Numbered from the stretch's first letter, positions 1-8,801 are shown. The stretch is 64,000 nucleotides of DNA from Brevibacillus laterosporus (GCF_030489605.1 NZ_JAUKFY010000001.1:62001-126000); one strand, 5' to 3'. Translations and numbers: made by a program. Notes: a model not told the origin generated them from the letters alone.

Positions 1-250
1 AATACCTATCATAGATTAATGGTGGAAAGGGAGCTTCTATGCGCACCCAAGTATGTTTAATAAATTCAAAGCCCACTATGGTACGTGAGATAAAATCAAC
101 CTGACGAGGAGAAAAGACGACTATGCGTATACCTAGCTTGCTTCCAATACGTGTTAAAGTGGTATAATAAGACTTTTCCCGGAAGGTTGGCTGGTTTGGC
201 GATCCTTTGAAAATGGCCATAATTCCTAATGTTTTTTCTTGTTTTCTCAT
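1..250 (-). CDS. YheC/YheD family spore ATP-grasp protein, N-terminal part (runs off the left edge)
   Basis: The reverse strand from the ATG at 250 reads open to the window edge for 83 codons, beginning MRKQEKTLGIMAIFKG and continuing with motifs such as VVFSPRQVDF and WVRIEAPFPPLIYDR. These are typical of the N-terminal part of YheC/YheD endospore coat-associated proteins, a family with ATP-grasp folds. A ribosome binding site (GTAGGTGATC) sits six bases before the ATG. It lies 19 bases downstream of the next YheD-like gene on the same strand, so the two probably form an operon, as yheC and yheD do in Bacillus. The catalytic half is outside the window. Family assignment is from remembered motifs; the true substrate is unknown. 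Confidence 0.8.
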   Translation of the reverse strand, partial: MRKQEKTLGIMAIFKGSPNQPTFREKSYYTTLTRIGSKLGIRIVVFSPRQVDFISRTIVGFEFIKHTWVRIEAPFPPLIYDRY

Positions 251-269
251 TTTGATCACCTACGCTGTC

Positions 270-1688
270 TTATCTATTCTTCTTTTTCTGAGGGGTTTGA
301 TAGATTGGTTGGATAAAGCCATTTAAAAAAGCGGTGTAGCTTACTAATTGTCGAACGGAAGGCCTTGCTTGTCGGGGAGCAATTTCATCTTCGCGTAAGC
401 GCAAGCTGGTAATGCTTTTGGAGGGTTTGCTGTTAACCTCTAACAGCCAGACCCTTCCGTTAGTATCGATACCTAGATCAATACCAAACTCTGCGAATTC
501 TCCTTGTAAAGCGTATTCTAACCGTTCAGCGATGAGCAGAGCGACCCTCTTGAGCTTGCGAATAGATGGCTTTTTATTACGTTTCCATGGACCGCATCTT
601 CGTAGGGCCTGTTTAGCAGTCATAATCCTGCCACCACGTGCTACATTTGATACAATAGAATTTTGACCTGTTCGAGCAACGATGGAGGTGGTTGCCCAAA
701 TGCCTCGATTGTTCTTTTGTACCAACACACGAAAATCGGTTGGATTGGAGTCGATGCCAATAAGGTTCAAGCCTTGTTGCAGAACATAAGATTTTCCTTT
801 ACAACGCTTGCGCAGGAATTTTTGCAAAGAGTACAGACTTTTTGGCTTTAATGAGATGACCTTGTCTTTTGATACAAATTGAACACCATATTCACCATTT
901 GCTTTTATCAGGCGAAAAATACCCTTTCCCAAACTGCCATTCGCGGGTTTGGCGTACACGAGGCGGTGGGTTTGTAGCATGGTTGATAGCTCACCGTTTG
1001 GGCCAAATAGCATGGTTTTGGGCAAATAAGTGGAGACAGCTACATCATTGCGAAGAGCTTTATGAACCTGCCATTTGTTTAAGAAACGCTCATTAAAAAA
1101 GGGGATCTTCAATAATTTACAGCGCTCCACAAAATCCACTACCTTTTCACTCTGCTCTCGTTGTCGAGAAGATAGTCGATTATAGATTGAATGGGGGAGA
1201 GGGAGCGTGGTTTTTTTCCAAATATTTTTCAGCCTAACGAATGCGGAAACCGTTTTATTCTCCCAATCAACGTCATCTATGGAAAAGATACAAGCGAAGC
1301 CACCTTTCTGTTTGAACGTATCAACCACTTCATTAATAAACGAAGAGAGGGAACCAAAAGGCTCTTGCTTATGACCCTGTTGATAGCTGGTGAGCAAAAT
1401 CCCCACATAGGGGCCGAAATAAAGTGTTTGCTGTTGTGAATCATAGCGCATGAGAAATTTGGTCCCGGTAGGAATATGGAGAGCACGAACAAGGGAAGGA
1501 CACATAGTGACATAGGAATCCTGATCTACTCCTGAAATCTTTGCTCGTGCTTTTGATGCACCAAAGCAAACGGTGATAAAGATATCTGAGGGAATGTCTA
1601 AACTCTTCATGATATGAAGGGGAAGCTGTAGATCAGACCGCTCTTCTATGGGTATAGATGCCTGAATGATAGTGCGAACATATGACAT
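270..1688 (-). CDS. yheD: YheC/YheD family endospore coat-associated ATP-grasp protein
   Basis: This 472-residue protein matches the YheD size class (about 450 residues). The N-terminal 120 residues form a family-specific domain (FGASKARAKI, FGPYVGILL). From about residue 200 an ATP-grasp fold follows, with the nucleotide-binding stretch YAKPANGSLGKGI, DFRVLVQKN, and the metal-binding ending EFGIDLGIDTNGRVWLLEVNSKP, whose E and N would bind Mg. ATP-grasp enzymes ligate carboxylates to amines or thiols; the spore-coat substrate of this family is not established. The ATG at 1688 is preceded by GGAAAGGGG. The next gene leftward is a second family member, and the divergent yheB gene starts 80 bases away, so the two transcripts share a small intergenic promoter zone. 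Confidence 0.85.
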   Translation of the reverse strand: MSYVRTIIQASIPIEERSDLQLPLHIMKSLDIPSDIFITVCFGASKARAKISGVDQDSYVTMCPSLVRALHIPTGTKFLMRYDSQQQTLYFGPYVGILLTSYQQGHKQEPFGSLSSFINEVVDTFKQKGGFACIFSIDDVDWENKTVSAFVRLKNIWKKTTLPLPHSIYNRLSSRQREQSEKVVDFVERCKLLKIPFFNERFLNKWQVHKALRNDVAVSTYLPKTMLFGPNGELSTMLQTHRLVYAKPANGSLGKGIFRLIKANGEYGVQFVSKDKVISLKPKSLYSLQKFLRKRCKGKSYVLQQGLNLIGIDSNPTDFRVLVQKNNRGIWATTSIVARTGQNSIVSNVARGGRIMTAKQALRRCGPWKRNKKPSIRKLKRVALLIAERLEYALQGEFAEFGIDLGIDTNGRVWLLEVNSKPSKSITSLRLREDEIAPRQARPSVRQLVSYTAFLNGFIQPIYQTPQKKKNR

Positions 1689-1768
1689 GATGATCCCCTT
1701 TCCATAGGCGTTAGGTTAGTCTATCTTATGAGTTCTAAAAATAATTGGTTCCAGATAGGAGTAGAAAC

Positions 1769-2926
1769 ATGAATGCTTGGATAACATTACTTCTCAATGT
1801 AGGGATTGGCTCAGCTATTGGTGGCATTACGAATGATCTGGCTATCCGTATGCTGTTTCGCCCCCATCGTGAGATAAAAATAGGCGGATTTCGAGTTCCT
1901 TTTACCCCAGGTCTTATCCCAAGACGACATAAGCAAATCTCAATTGAAATGGGGAGATTGGTGGAGAATCACCTGCTGACAAAGGAAGGGGTTAGACAGG
2001 GATTACAAGCAGCAGGAGTAGAACAAAAGCTTATACACATAGCAAAGGGGCTCCTGCAAAAATGGGTAGCCAGCGATGTAACCTTTCGCGAGCTAATCGA
2101 AAAAGCTATGCCAAATGCATTAGTAGATGGAGACAGGCTAGCTCCGCAAATAAGAAAAAACGTTTATTCGCTCTACGATGAGCGTGTGACGAATTGGCTA
2201 AAAGGTGTAGAGGATAAGACGGTAGAGTCATTGCTTTCGCCAGAAATCCTGAGCAAAGTGGAGATACTTGTAGATCAATTTGGGGAAATGCTCATTAGCC
2301 GATTAAAGGACTATCTGCATGGGCCAGAAGGTCAAGCTCAGGTTCAAGCCCTGATCCGTCAACTTGTAGGGGGAAGCAAAGGCATGCTTGGCGGTTTGGT
2401 AGGTATGTTCTTAGGGGATGAAAAGCTGGTTGCCAAGATTATGCCCCACTTAAAATCAATCCTAAGCAACCCACAGCTTATCGATAAACTGAAATCGACA
2501 CTTCACGTAGAAATGAATAAGCAATTGGAGCGCCCAATAAGTGATTTTCTGGGGATGATAAGCCAAGAAGAATGGAGCAGATGGAAAGAGAAGCTGTTCG
2601 CTAAAGGCGAAGAAGTAGGAATTGGGTTATTGGACAAGCGTGTGGGAGAGGTCCTTCTTACATTTGAGGAACAACTATCTACATCCTGGTTACCAAGAGT
2701 TGCCCAGTGGTTTACAGCAAGATTAGAGGAAAATGTAGATAGACTGTTCGATTCTCTTCAGATTAAGGAAATTGTTACGAAACAAGTAGAGGGATTTCCA
2801 TTAGAGCGATTGGAGGAAATGATCATCGGCATTTCGGGAAGGGAATTCCGCATGATTACAGTACTTGGCTTTGTACTGGGAGCAATTATAGGACTTGTGC
2901 AAGGCTTACTTAACTTTTTAACATAA
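1769..2926 (+). CDS. yheB: DUF445 family membrane protein YheB
   Basis: The protein is 385 residues from the ATG at 1769, which has AGGAG seven bases upstream; an in-frame TTG at 1745 lacks such a site and would add an unlikely hydrophilic leader. The N-terminus (WITLLLNVGIGSAIGGITNDLAIRMLF) and the C-terminus (FRMITVLGFVLGAIIGLVQGLLNF) are membrane segments, and the long middle is amphipathic helix, the standard DUF445/YheB layout. Motifs GGITNDLAIRMLF and PFTPGLIPRRH are family hallmarks. Function is unknown; in Bacillus the gene lies beside yheA, yheC and yheD, all present in this window. It is divergent from the YheD-like gene. Confidence 0.88.
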   Translation: MNAWITLLLNVGIGSAIGGITNDLAIRMLFRPHREIKIGGFRVPFTPGLIPRRHKQISIEMGRLVENHLLTKEGVRQGLQAAGVEQKLIHIAKGLLQKWVASDVTFRELIEKAMPNALVDGDRLAPQIRKNVYSLYDERVTNWLKGVEDKTVESLLSPEILSKVEILVDQFGEMLISRLKDYLHGPEGQAQVQALIRQLVGGSKGMLGGLVGMFLGDEKLVAKIMPHLKSILSNPQLIDKLKSTLHVEMNKQLERPISDFLGMISQEEWSRWKEKLFAKGEEVGIGLLDKRVGEVLLTFEEQLSTSWLPRVAQWFTARLEENVDRLFDSLQIKEIVTKQVEGFPLERLEEMIIGISGREFRMITVLGFVLGAIIGLVQGLLNFLT

Positions 2927-3140
2927 AACAATTAAAAATGGAAAGTTGTAAAAAGGGACAAGTTGATGAAGAGAGAGCCTGCCAATGGAAGGAAGAAAAC
3001 ATTGGTTGGGCCTCTCCATCTGGCCCCTTCTTCCTCTATTATTGTGATGTGTCGTGAATTTGCCTCTGATAAATGGAACACTGTTACATCTTGTGAATTT
3101 AGACTAAATGTTGCTAGAGAAAGTAACCTTCCCTGCTCAT

Positions 3141-3180
3141 GTTAAAACAAAAGCGATTTGCCACATGAATGACAAACCGC
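3141..3180 (-). terminator. Terminator of the nhaC-like gene
   Basis: Read on the minus strand, the stem GCGGTTTG / CAAATCGC is followed by a T-rich run (TTTTGTTTT). It lies 28 bases past the antiporter stop codon. The 280-base gap to yheB otherwise holds only an unconvincing 60-codon frame. Confidence 0.75.
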
Positions 3181-3207
3181 ATTTCCTTTGATATTATATT
3201 CCACTAT

Positions 3208-4623
3208 TTACATTTCCGATTGTTCTTTTGTCTTGGGTACAGATACTTCATTTGGAACTCCAATTCCCGTAAAGCCCAAAAAGACAGTAATAACTGGACA
3301 CAGTAGACAGAAGAAGGCATAAGGCAGATATTCCAGAGTTCCTACTCCCAGCACCCCAGTTAAGAATACACCGCATACGCTCCAAGGAACCAGTGGATTA
3401 ACAACTGTCCCCGCATCCTCTAGCACACGCGACAAATTTTTACGGGCTAGCCCTAGCTTTTCAAAGCTTGGTAGAAAGGCTCTCCCTGGCAAAATAATGG
3501 ACAGATATTGCTCCCCAACCAGCACATTAATACTAAGGCTTGACATGGCGGTAGAAAAAATCAGTCGTCCACGAGTTTTTACAAACCGCTGAATACAGGA
3601 AACCAGATTAGAAATCACACCGATTTCATATAAGATTCCTCCTAAACCTAACGCTAATAGAATCAGTGCGACGGATGAGAGCATACTTTGAAGACCCCCG
3701 CGTGATAGAAGAGAATCCACTTCAGCTTGCCCAGTTGTTGAAACAAAGCCATTTTGCATGATGGTTAATAAAGAAACCAATGATTGATTCGGTTGAGTAA
3801 TTAAAATCAACAGTAAGGAGGAGACAATTCCTACAAATAGAGCAGGAATGGCTGGAATACGTTTGTAAGCCATAAAGAATAAAAGCAATGGTGGCAGGAA
3901 TGTACTCCAGTGAATAAACGAGCTCATTTCCAAGCCCTTACGGATGGTTTCAAAATTTAGCGGAACCTGATCAGTAACAGAGTTCCCCAAGTAAAAGTAG
4001 AGCACTAAAGAAATGATAAAAGCAGGAATAGTGGTCCACATCAAATGACGAATGTGTTCGAATAAATCTACTTTTGCAACCCCGGGAGCCAGATTGGTTG
4101 TATCTGATAACGGCGACATTTTATCTCCGAAGAATGCTCCAGAAATAATCGCCCCTGAAATCAATGCCAAATCAATTCCCAGCATTTTACCCATACCAAG
4201 AAAGGCAACACCGATAGTAGCTACTGTTGTAAAGGCACTTCCAATACTAGTTCCAACGAGCGCGCACATCACAAAAACGGTAACCAGAAAGTAGTCAGCG
4301 GAAATAAGAGAGAATCCGTATAAAATCATGGTTGGAATCGTACCGCAGGCAATCCAAACCGCAATTAATACCCCGATCAGCAAAAAAATTACTATAGAAG
4401 GAATGCCAGAAATAATTCCTTCTCGAATTCCTTTATCCATTACCTTCCATGGTATTCTTTTACAAAATCCAAAGGCAACGGAGATCATGATGCACAATAA
4501 GATAGCGATTTGCGGAGGGGCCTGCAGATTGAGCACTAGATAACCAATCACCACCAATAAAATGAGAATAAGAGCTAGTGAATCTGAAATTTTTGTCCAA
4601 TTAGATGATGGTTGCTGCTGCAT
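3208..4623 (-). CDS. nhaC: Na+/H+ antiporter, NhaC family
   Basis: This 471-residue polytopic membrane protein has about 11-12 hydrophobic segments. It carries NhaC-family motifs: GALVGTSIGSAFTTVATIGVAF, SGAIISGAFFGDKMSPLSDTTNLAP (the conserved GDKxSPxSDT signature) and LEDAGTVVNPLVPWSVCGVF. It should exchange cytoplasmic Na+ for external H+ and so serve pH and sodium homeostasis; some relatives (MleN) exchange malate/Na+ for lactate/H+, which sequence alone cannot exclude. The ATG at 4623 follows an AAGGAGGT site. It is a single-gene transcript with its own terminator and a long upstream gap. Confidence 0.88.
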   Translation of the reverse strand: MQQQPSSNWTKISDSLALILILLVVIGYLVLNLQAPPQIAILLCIMISVAFGFCKRIPWKVMDKGIREGIISGIPSIVIFLLIGVLIAVWIACGTIPTMILYGFSLISADYFLVTVFVMCALVGTSIGSAFTTVATIGVAFLGMGKMLGIDLALISGAIISGAFFGDKMSPLSDTTNLAPGVAKVDLFEHIRHLMWTTIPAFIISLVLYFYLGNSVTDQVPLNFETIRKGLEMSSFIHWSTFLPPLLLFFMAYKRIPAIPALFVGIVSSLLLILITQPNQSLVSLLTIMQNGFVSTTGQAEVDSLLSRGGLQSMLSSVALILLALGLGGILYEIGVISNLVSCIQRFVKTRGRLIFSTAMSSLSINVLVGEQYLSIILPGRAFLPSFEKLGLARKNLSRVLEDAGTVVNPLVPWSVCGVFLTGVLGVGTLEYLPYAFFCLLCPVITVFLGFTGIGVPNEVSVPKTKEQSEM

Positions 4624-5085
4624 CTGAGTGACCTCCTTTTTCTGTTATTGGTAAAATTTGTTTAGTATTACTTTAACGCTTATACGCTTTCAAGTACTAA
4701 AGCTAACTTTTTATAATATTAGTGTACATGAAAAACAGAAAGTTTACAATTAGGCTAAAAAAATTTTGTTTTCTGTAATCAAAAAGGAGTGTAACCTTTT
4801 CTTCATTTTGTACGACTACTGGGGCGAAAAAGCTATAAGTAATTAGGAGTAATGAATGGTAAAAATAAAAATTGCCTTCCTAACCACGGTCGATAGAAAC
4901 AGGCTCTTGGGTCCAATTAATGCCATACTGTTAATCTGTTTTTAAACTGCGTAAAGAGATTTGATGAATTACAATTTTGTTATCAGAAACAAAAAACATC
5001 GGTTAAAAAGAAGACTCCCTAACATTTCCTGTATGGTTGAATTAAGAGTTTTTTTTGAGTCGTTCTGTTGTATATAATGAAAGTA
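4624..5085. other. Gene-free AT-rich gap between nhaC and mscL
   Basis: This stretch holds the upstream region of the reverse nhaC gene and leads into the mscL upstream region. I find no convincing reading frame, tandem repeat or riboswitch-like motif. Near its right end TATAAT at 5073-5078 is a plausible -10 box without a good -35 partner. Confidence 0.5.
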
Positions 5086-5169
5086 ATGGAGGAAATCGAG
5101 AGTTTGACAGTTGTCTCATCGTTTGGTTTTGGTCATAATACTACAATGTATAATACAGAGGAAAGGTGA
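5086..5169 (+). other. 27-codon microORF overlapping the mscL start region
   Basis: An ATG at 5086 opens 27 codons (MEEIESLTVVSSFGFGHN, then TTMYNTEER) ending at TGA 5167-5169. That TGA overlaps an ATG (5169) in the mscL frame. A TATAAT box lies eight bases upstream of the start, but the only SD-like GGAGG (5088-5092) is inside the frame and would serve the in-frame TTG at 5104. The VSSFGFGHN stretch resembles the SNSFGFGGHN tail of FabF-type ketoacyl synthases, so this may be a decayed gene end, a leader peptide, or chance. Confidence 0.25.
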
Positions 5170-5174
5170 TGAAT

Positions 5175-5636
5175 ATGTGGAAAGAATTTCGTGAATTCGC
5201 GATGAAGGGCAACGTCGTAGATTTGGCGATCGGTGTTGTGATAGGAGGAGCATTTGGTAAAATTGTTACTTCTCTCGTTAATGATTTAATTATGCCATTG
5301 GTTGGTTTACTCTTGGGGCGTATTGATTTTTCTAATCTCTTTATAAATTTGTCCGGAACTCATTATAATACGATAGCAGAGGCAAAAAAAGCAGGTGCAG
5401 CAACACTAAACTACGGTCTGTTCCTGAATTCTGTGTTGGATTTTCTTATTGTAGCCTTTAGTATCTTTATCGTGATTAGACAGTTAAATAAACTACGCAA
5501 GAAAAAGGAAGAGATCAAGCAAGAAGAAGCAGTTACAAACAAGGAGTGCCCATATTGTATTTCCAGCATTCCGATACAGGCAAAGCGTTGCCCAGCATGT
5601 ACCTCTCAATTAGTGGATGGACAGCCTTCAGCCTAA
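5175..5636 (+). CDS. mscL: Large-conductance mechanosensitive channel MscL with C-terminal zinc-ribbon-like tail
   Basis: MscL is the homopentameric emergency valve that opens under membrane tension after hypo-osmotic shock. The N-terminus [20 protein letters not shown] is the canonical amphipathic S1 helix plus the start of TM1; TM1 spans about residues 15-40 and TM2 about 70-95. The start is taken as the ATG at 5175 because AGAGGAAAGG lies eight bases before it and it matches the family; an ATG at 5169 would add two residues. The protein is 153 residues. After the charged helix [13 protein letters not shown] it carries CPYC...CPAC, a four-cysteine zinc-ribbon-like tail that classical MscL such as the E. 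coli protein lacks. Confidence 0.93.
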   Translation: MWKEFREFAMKGNVVDLAIGVVIGGAFGKIVTSLVNDLIMPLVGLLLGRIDFSNLFINLSGTHYNTIAEAKKAGAATLNYGLFLNSVLDFLIVAFSIFIVIRQLNKLRKKKEEIKQEEAVTNKECPYCISSIPIQAKRCPACTSQLVDGQPSA

Positions 5637-5734
5637 TAGCTAAAGGAGAAGATAAGTAACCAAAGATTGTCAGTTTAAAAGCAAATCTGTTACACTACTT
5701 ACAATACATCCTATTATAAAAGTGAGGGAATACT

Positions 5735-6076
5735 GTGAATTACGATAAAGCGCATGAATTGGCACGTGCCATTAAAGATAGCGACGAGTACAAAGCATTT
5801 CTTGCAGCTCAACAAAACGTGAGTGCAGACCCAGATGCTAGCCGCATGCTAGCTGATTTTCGTCAAAAACAATTTGAATTGCAGATGAAGCAAATGAGCG
5901 GACAAGAAGTAGGCCAAGCTGATATTGAGCAAATCCAAAAATTGTATGAAACAGTTCAGCTTCATCAAGAAATCCGTAAGGTGCTGGAAGCAGAGCGTGT
6001 TCTTGGGCAGATTATGGAGGATGTTAATCGCATCATAGCTGAGCCTCTGCAGGTTCTGTACGGTATTGAAAAGTAA
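5735..6076 (+). CDS. yheA: YheA, YlbF/YmcA family protein
   Basis: This 113-residue, almost entirely helical protein begins at GTG 5735, eight bases after AGTGAGGG. The pattern NYDKAHELARAIKDSDEYKAF, then DPDASRMLADFRQKQFELQ, is characteristic of YlbF-family small proteins (UPF0342, YheA). Family members YlbF and YmcA act with YaaT on RNase Y and on sporulation and competence; YheA itself has no established role. It completes the yheA-yheB-yheC-yheD neighbourhood, although here mscL and nhaC separate it from yheB. Confidence 0.85.
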   Translation: MNYDKAHELARAIKDSDEYKAFLAAQQNVSADPDASRMLADFRQKQFELQMKQMSGQEVGQADIEQIQKLYETVQLHQEIRKVLEAERVLGQIMEDVNRIIAEPLQVLYGIEK

Positions 6077-6202
6077 TTTTTGGTTGTAAACGAAGAACGA
6101 ATAAAATGAAATGCATTTGTAATTCGTTTGTAACATTCCTGTAATATTAAGGGGATAAGATAAAAACATGATGAAAACCCCCTTAAATTATATACGTGAT
6201 TT

Positions 6203-6235
6203 GGTGTAACGGGCGCCGTTACACCCTTTTTTTTT
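6203..6235 (+). terminator. Strong terminator after yheA
   Basis: A perfect 10-bp stem, GGTGTAACGG / CCGTTACACC with loop GCG, is followed by an unbroken run of T. It lies about 125 bases past the yheA stop. Confidence 0.88.
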
Positions 6236-6362
6236 GTCTAGGCATGGGGTAAAATTGTTGCAAGGAGCCTTTTTAAGTAAATGAAGCACATACATGATTC
6301 GTATGATAACTATATAATATCCTTCATTTGTAAAAACGGTAAAAAAAGGGCAGGTGGCTAAC

Positions 6363-7673
6363 TTGGCAACAAAGCACGAACAAATCATACAACATATTGA
6401 TCGCCTTCCCATCGGAACCAAGATTTCTGTCCGGCAGATCGCCAAGGATCTCGAAGTAAGCGAAGGAACGGCTTACCGCGCGATCAAAGAGGCGGAAGTA
6501 CAAGGGTATGTTAGTACCATTGAACGGGTAGGAACTGTCCGGATCGAGAAAAAGCATAAGGAAAACTTTGATCGTTTAACTTTTGCCGAGGTAGTAAATA
6601 TTGTGGATGGCAGTGTGTTGGGTGGTAAAGAGGGTTTACATAAGACTTTACATAAATTTTTGATAGGTGCCATGAAGCTAGAAAACATGGTCAAATATAT
6701 CCAGCCAGGCAGCTTGTTAATTGTTGGAAACCGGGAGCAGGCCCATCGTCTTTCTTTACAGAATGGTGCCGCTGTATTAATTACCGGTGGATTTGACACA
6801 AGTGAGGAAGTTAAAGCGCTGGCAGATGAGCTGGAATTACCGATTATTTCTACGACGTACGATACATTCAGTGTGGCTTCTTTATTAAATCGTGCCATTT
6901 ATGACCGTCTTATCAAAAAAGAGATTGTCATGGTAGAGGATATAGTAAAACCATTAGATGAGGTTCCCGTTTTATTGCCTACAGATCAAGTGAAGAAATG
7001 GCATTTGTACACAGAAAAATATAAAGAGACACGCTTTGCTGTAGTCGATGAATTTCGCCGGCTAGTCGGTATTCTGACATCCAAGGATATCATAGGCAAT
7101 GAAGATGATGTCACTGTTGATAAAGTGATGACACGCAGCCCGATTACGACGTCACCAAGGGTCTCTGTCGCTTCTGCGGCTCATTTGATGGCATGGGAAG
7201 GAATCGAATTGTTACCGGTTGTGGATAATTTCAAAAAGCTACTGGGAGTCATTACACGTCAGGAAGTTCTGAAAGCGTTGCAATACATGCAGAAACAACC
7301 GCAATTAAGCGAAACCTTTCCAAATATGATCATGAGTCAGTTCCGAGAAGAAAAGGAACGGGATGAAGTCGCCTACATTGGTGATGTAACTCCTCAGATG
7401 ACCAATCATTTGGGAACGATTGCAAGTGGCGTATTGACGACCGTCATGACAGAAGTAGCCTGTAATGAATTACGCCGACACCGACGCGGTGATATGGTGC
7501 CGGAGAACATTACCGTCTATTTCTTAAAGCCAGTTCAGATTGAAAGCCAATTAAAGATAAAACCGCGCTTGTTAGATGTTAGCCGCCGCTTCGGCAAAGT
7601 GGAGGTAGAAGTGTTCCACCGCGATCAAATGGTAGGAAAAGCAATGGTTACAGCGCAGGTTTTGGAAAGATAA
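6363..7673 (+). CDS. ytoI: YtoI: winged-HTH, DRTGG, paired CBS and hot-dog domain protein
   Basis: The protein has about 436 residues from TTG 6363; an in-frame GTG at 6354 is the alternative. TTG is preferred because AGGTGG lies five bases upstream and LATKHEQI fits the family start. Domains in order: an HTH (about 1-60, IGTKISVRQIAKDLEVSEGTAYRAIKEAE), a DRTGG domain (about 95-200, GNREQAHRLSLQNGAAVLITGGF), two CBS motifs (about 205-320) and a C-terminal hot-dog thioesterase-like domain (about 330-436, MTNHLGTIASGVLTTVMTEVACNELRR). CBS pairs usually sense adenosine nucleotides. The architecture equals Bacillus YtoI, whose target and ligand are unknown. It keeps the Bacillus position beside ytpI and dnaE. 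Confidence 0.9.
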   Translation: MATKHEQIIQHIDRLPIGTKISVRQIAKDLEVSEGTAYRAIKEAEVQGYVSTIERVGTVRIEKKHKENFDRLTFAEVVNIVDGSVLGGKEGLHKTLHKFLIGAMKLENMVKYIQPGSLLIVGNREQAHRLSLQNGAAVLITGGFDTSEEVKALADELELPIISTTYDTFSVASLLNRAIYDRLIKKEIVMVEDIVKPLDEVPVLLPTDQVKKWHLYTEKYKETRFAVVDEFRRLVGILTSKDIIGNEDDVTVDKVMTRSPITTSPRVSVASAAHLMAWEGIELLPVVDNFKKLLGVITRQEVLKALQYMQKQPQLSETFPNMIMSQFREEKERDEVAYIGDVTPQMTNHLGTIASGVLTTVMTEVACNELRRHRRGDMVPENITVYFLKPVQIESQLKIKPRLLDVSRRFGKVEVEVFHRDQMVGKAMVTAQVLER

Positions 7674-7683
7674 TGCAGACGAT

Positions 7684-7722
7684 AAAACCGGGGCAAGGAA
7701 TGGATTTCCTGCTCCGGTTTTT
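7684..7722 (+). terminator. Terminator after ytoI
   Basis: A long stem, AAAACCGGGGCAAGGAA paired with TTTCCTGCTCCGGTTTTT, lies 11 bases past the stop codon. Confidence 0.85.
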
Positions 7723-7801
7723 GCGTTGTGGAAATGTGAAATTTTTGAGTTGTGAGTAGCAAGAAATATCGTACTTTGCAAATCATAATATCAACAACTT
7801 C

Positions 7802-8176
7802 TTACATACGAAAACCCATATAGGTTACACCTGCTATGAATAACATAAAGATTACGACAAGGAATTGACAAAAACCTGTGCCGGAAAAGAAAAAACTACC
7901 TAGTTTCCATTTCCGCTGATGCGTAATATAGTTGGGCGGAGCGGAAGGCTCCGGCTTTGGTAGCTGGTCCATATAAGCTGAGACATCCAGTTTTAAAACG
8001 CTAGCGTAACTTTTTACAAATCCCTGGACATACACCTGATGAGGAATTTTAGAAAATTCCTCTTGTTCGATTGCCTCCAAATAAGACAACGGGATATTTG
8101 TTTTTTGATGAATATCTGTTAGGCTAATCCCTTTTGAAATCCGTGCTTCTTTCATAACGAACCCAATTCTCTCCAT
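7802..8176 (-). CDS. RodZ-like membrane-anchored helix-turn-helix protein
   Basis: This 124-residue protein starts at the ATG 8176, nine bases after TTTAGGAG; an ATG 30 bases further upstream lacks a good site. Residues 1-65 form a Cro/RodZ-type HTH (VMKEARISKGISLTDIHQKTNIPLSYLEAIEQEEF), closely like the cytoplasmic HTH_25 domain of RodZ, and FVKSYASVLKLD matches RodZ. A proline-rich linker and one C-terminal transmembrane helix (FLVVIFMLFIAGVTYMGF) follow. There is no extracellular domain, so it is a short RodZ relative rather than full-length RodZ (about 300 residues). It may link membrane or cell-shape proteins to another partner; no specific role can be assigned. Confidence 0.75.
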   Translation of the reverse strand: MERIGFVMKEARISKGISLTDIHQKTNIPLSYLEAIEQEEFSKIPHQVYVQGFVKSYASVLKLDVSAYMDQLPKPEPSAPPNYITHQRKWKLGSFFFSGTGFCQFLVVIFMLFIAGVTYMGFRM

Positions 8177-8421
8177 ACAAATTGCTCCTAAACAAAATTC
8201 TTGCATGCTTGCTTACATACTAATGAACAGACCTGAATTTATTACTCATTATATGACGAGTAAATCAAACCTCCTGTTACATTTGTCCAAAAAATTTTCA
8301 AACATTCTCCATTATATTGTGTTTTGAGAAAAAGAGATAGCTGGTCTTTATATTTATGATAAGTATATTACTTGTAAAGATCAATATACGAAAACCCATT
8401 TATTTTCGTTACCACAATAGT

Positions 8422-8466
8422 AAAAAACCCGTCATCCTTCTTCCGTTCTGGAAGGATGGCAGGTTT
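8422..8466 (-). terminator. Terminator after ytpI
   Basis: On the minus strand, AAAACCTGCCATCCTTCC pairs with GAAGGATGACGGGTTTTTT. It begins about 20 bases past the ytpI stop. Confidence 0.82.
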
Positions 8467-8486
8467 TCGTTACTTTATAGATCATT

Positions 8487-8801
8487 TTATTTTAGTGTTT
8501 CCGCTGTTCGTAACCATTCTCGTTTGTTGCGGATATAGTGTTTTGTACCAAGCACGAGATTAATAACACCCACCAACAGCATTACAAAAGCAACCCCAAT
8601 CCGAATTCCATCTAAGTCCTGAAAGGAAAATTGATTGAGACCAAATAAGATAAGCAGGCAGCCTAAGGAGATATTCATTTTTCCAAGTGTCATACGGGAC
8701 TGCAATGGATGAAGACCACGACGACGAGCGTTAATGCTATAGTAGACTCCCATGATCAGGGAGGCAATCATGCCGGTAAAATAAATAGCAAACCACATCA
8801 T
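8487..8801 (-). CDS. ytpI: YtpI-like small membrane protein
   Basis: This 104-residue protein has three hydrophobic segments (residues about 2-22, 45-60 and 68-88) separated by short basic loops, and a charged C-terminus (YIRNKREWLRTAETLK). The size, the SLIMGVYYSINARRRG region and the position between ytoI and dnaE match Bacillus YtpI, a conserved protein of unknown function. It is transcribed towards the RodZ-like gene and divergently from dnaE, so the 180-base gap at 8802-8984 must contain both promoters. Confidence 0.8.
   Translation of the reverse strand: MMWFAIYFTGMIASLIMGVYYSINARRRGLHPLQSRMTLGKMNISLGCLLILFGLNQFSFQDLDGIRIGVAFVMLLVGVINLVLGTKHYIRNKREWLRTAETLK

Noticed and set aside
2963-3145. 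60-codon plus-strand frame after yheB
   Set aside because: No ribosome site, no family features, and it runs into the minus-strand nhaC terminator.
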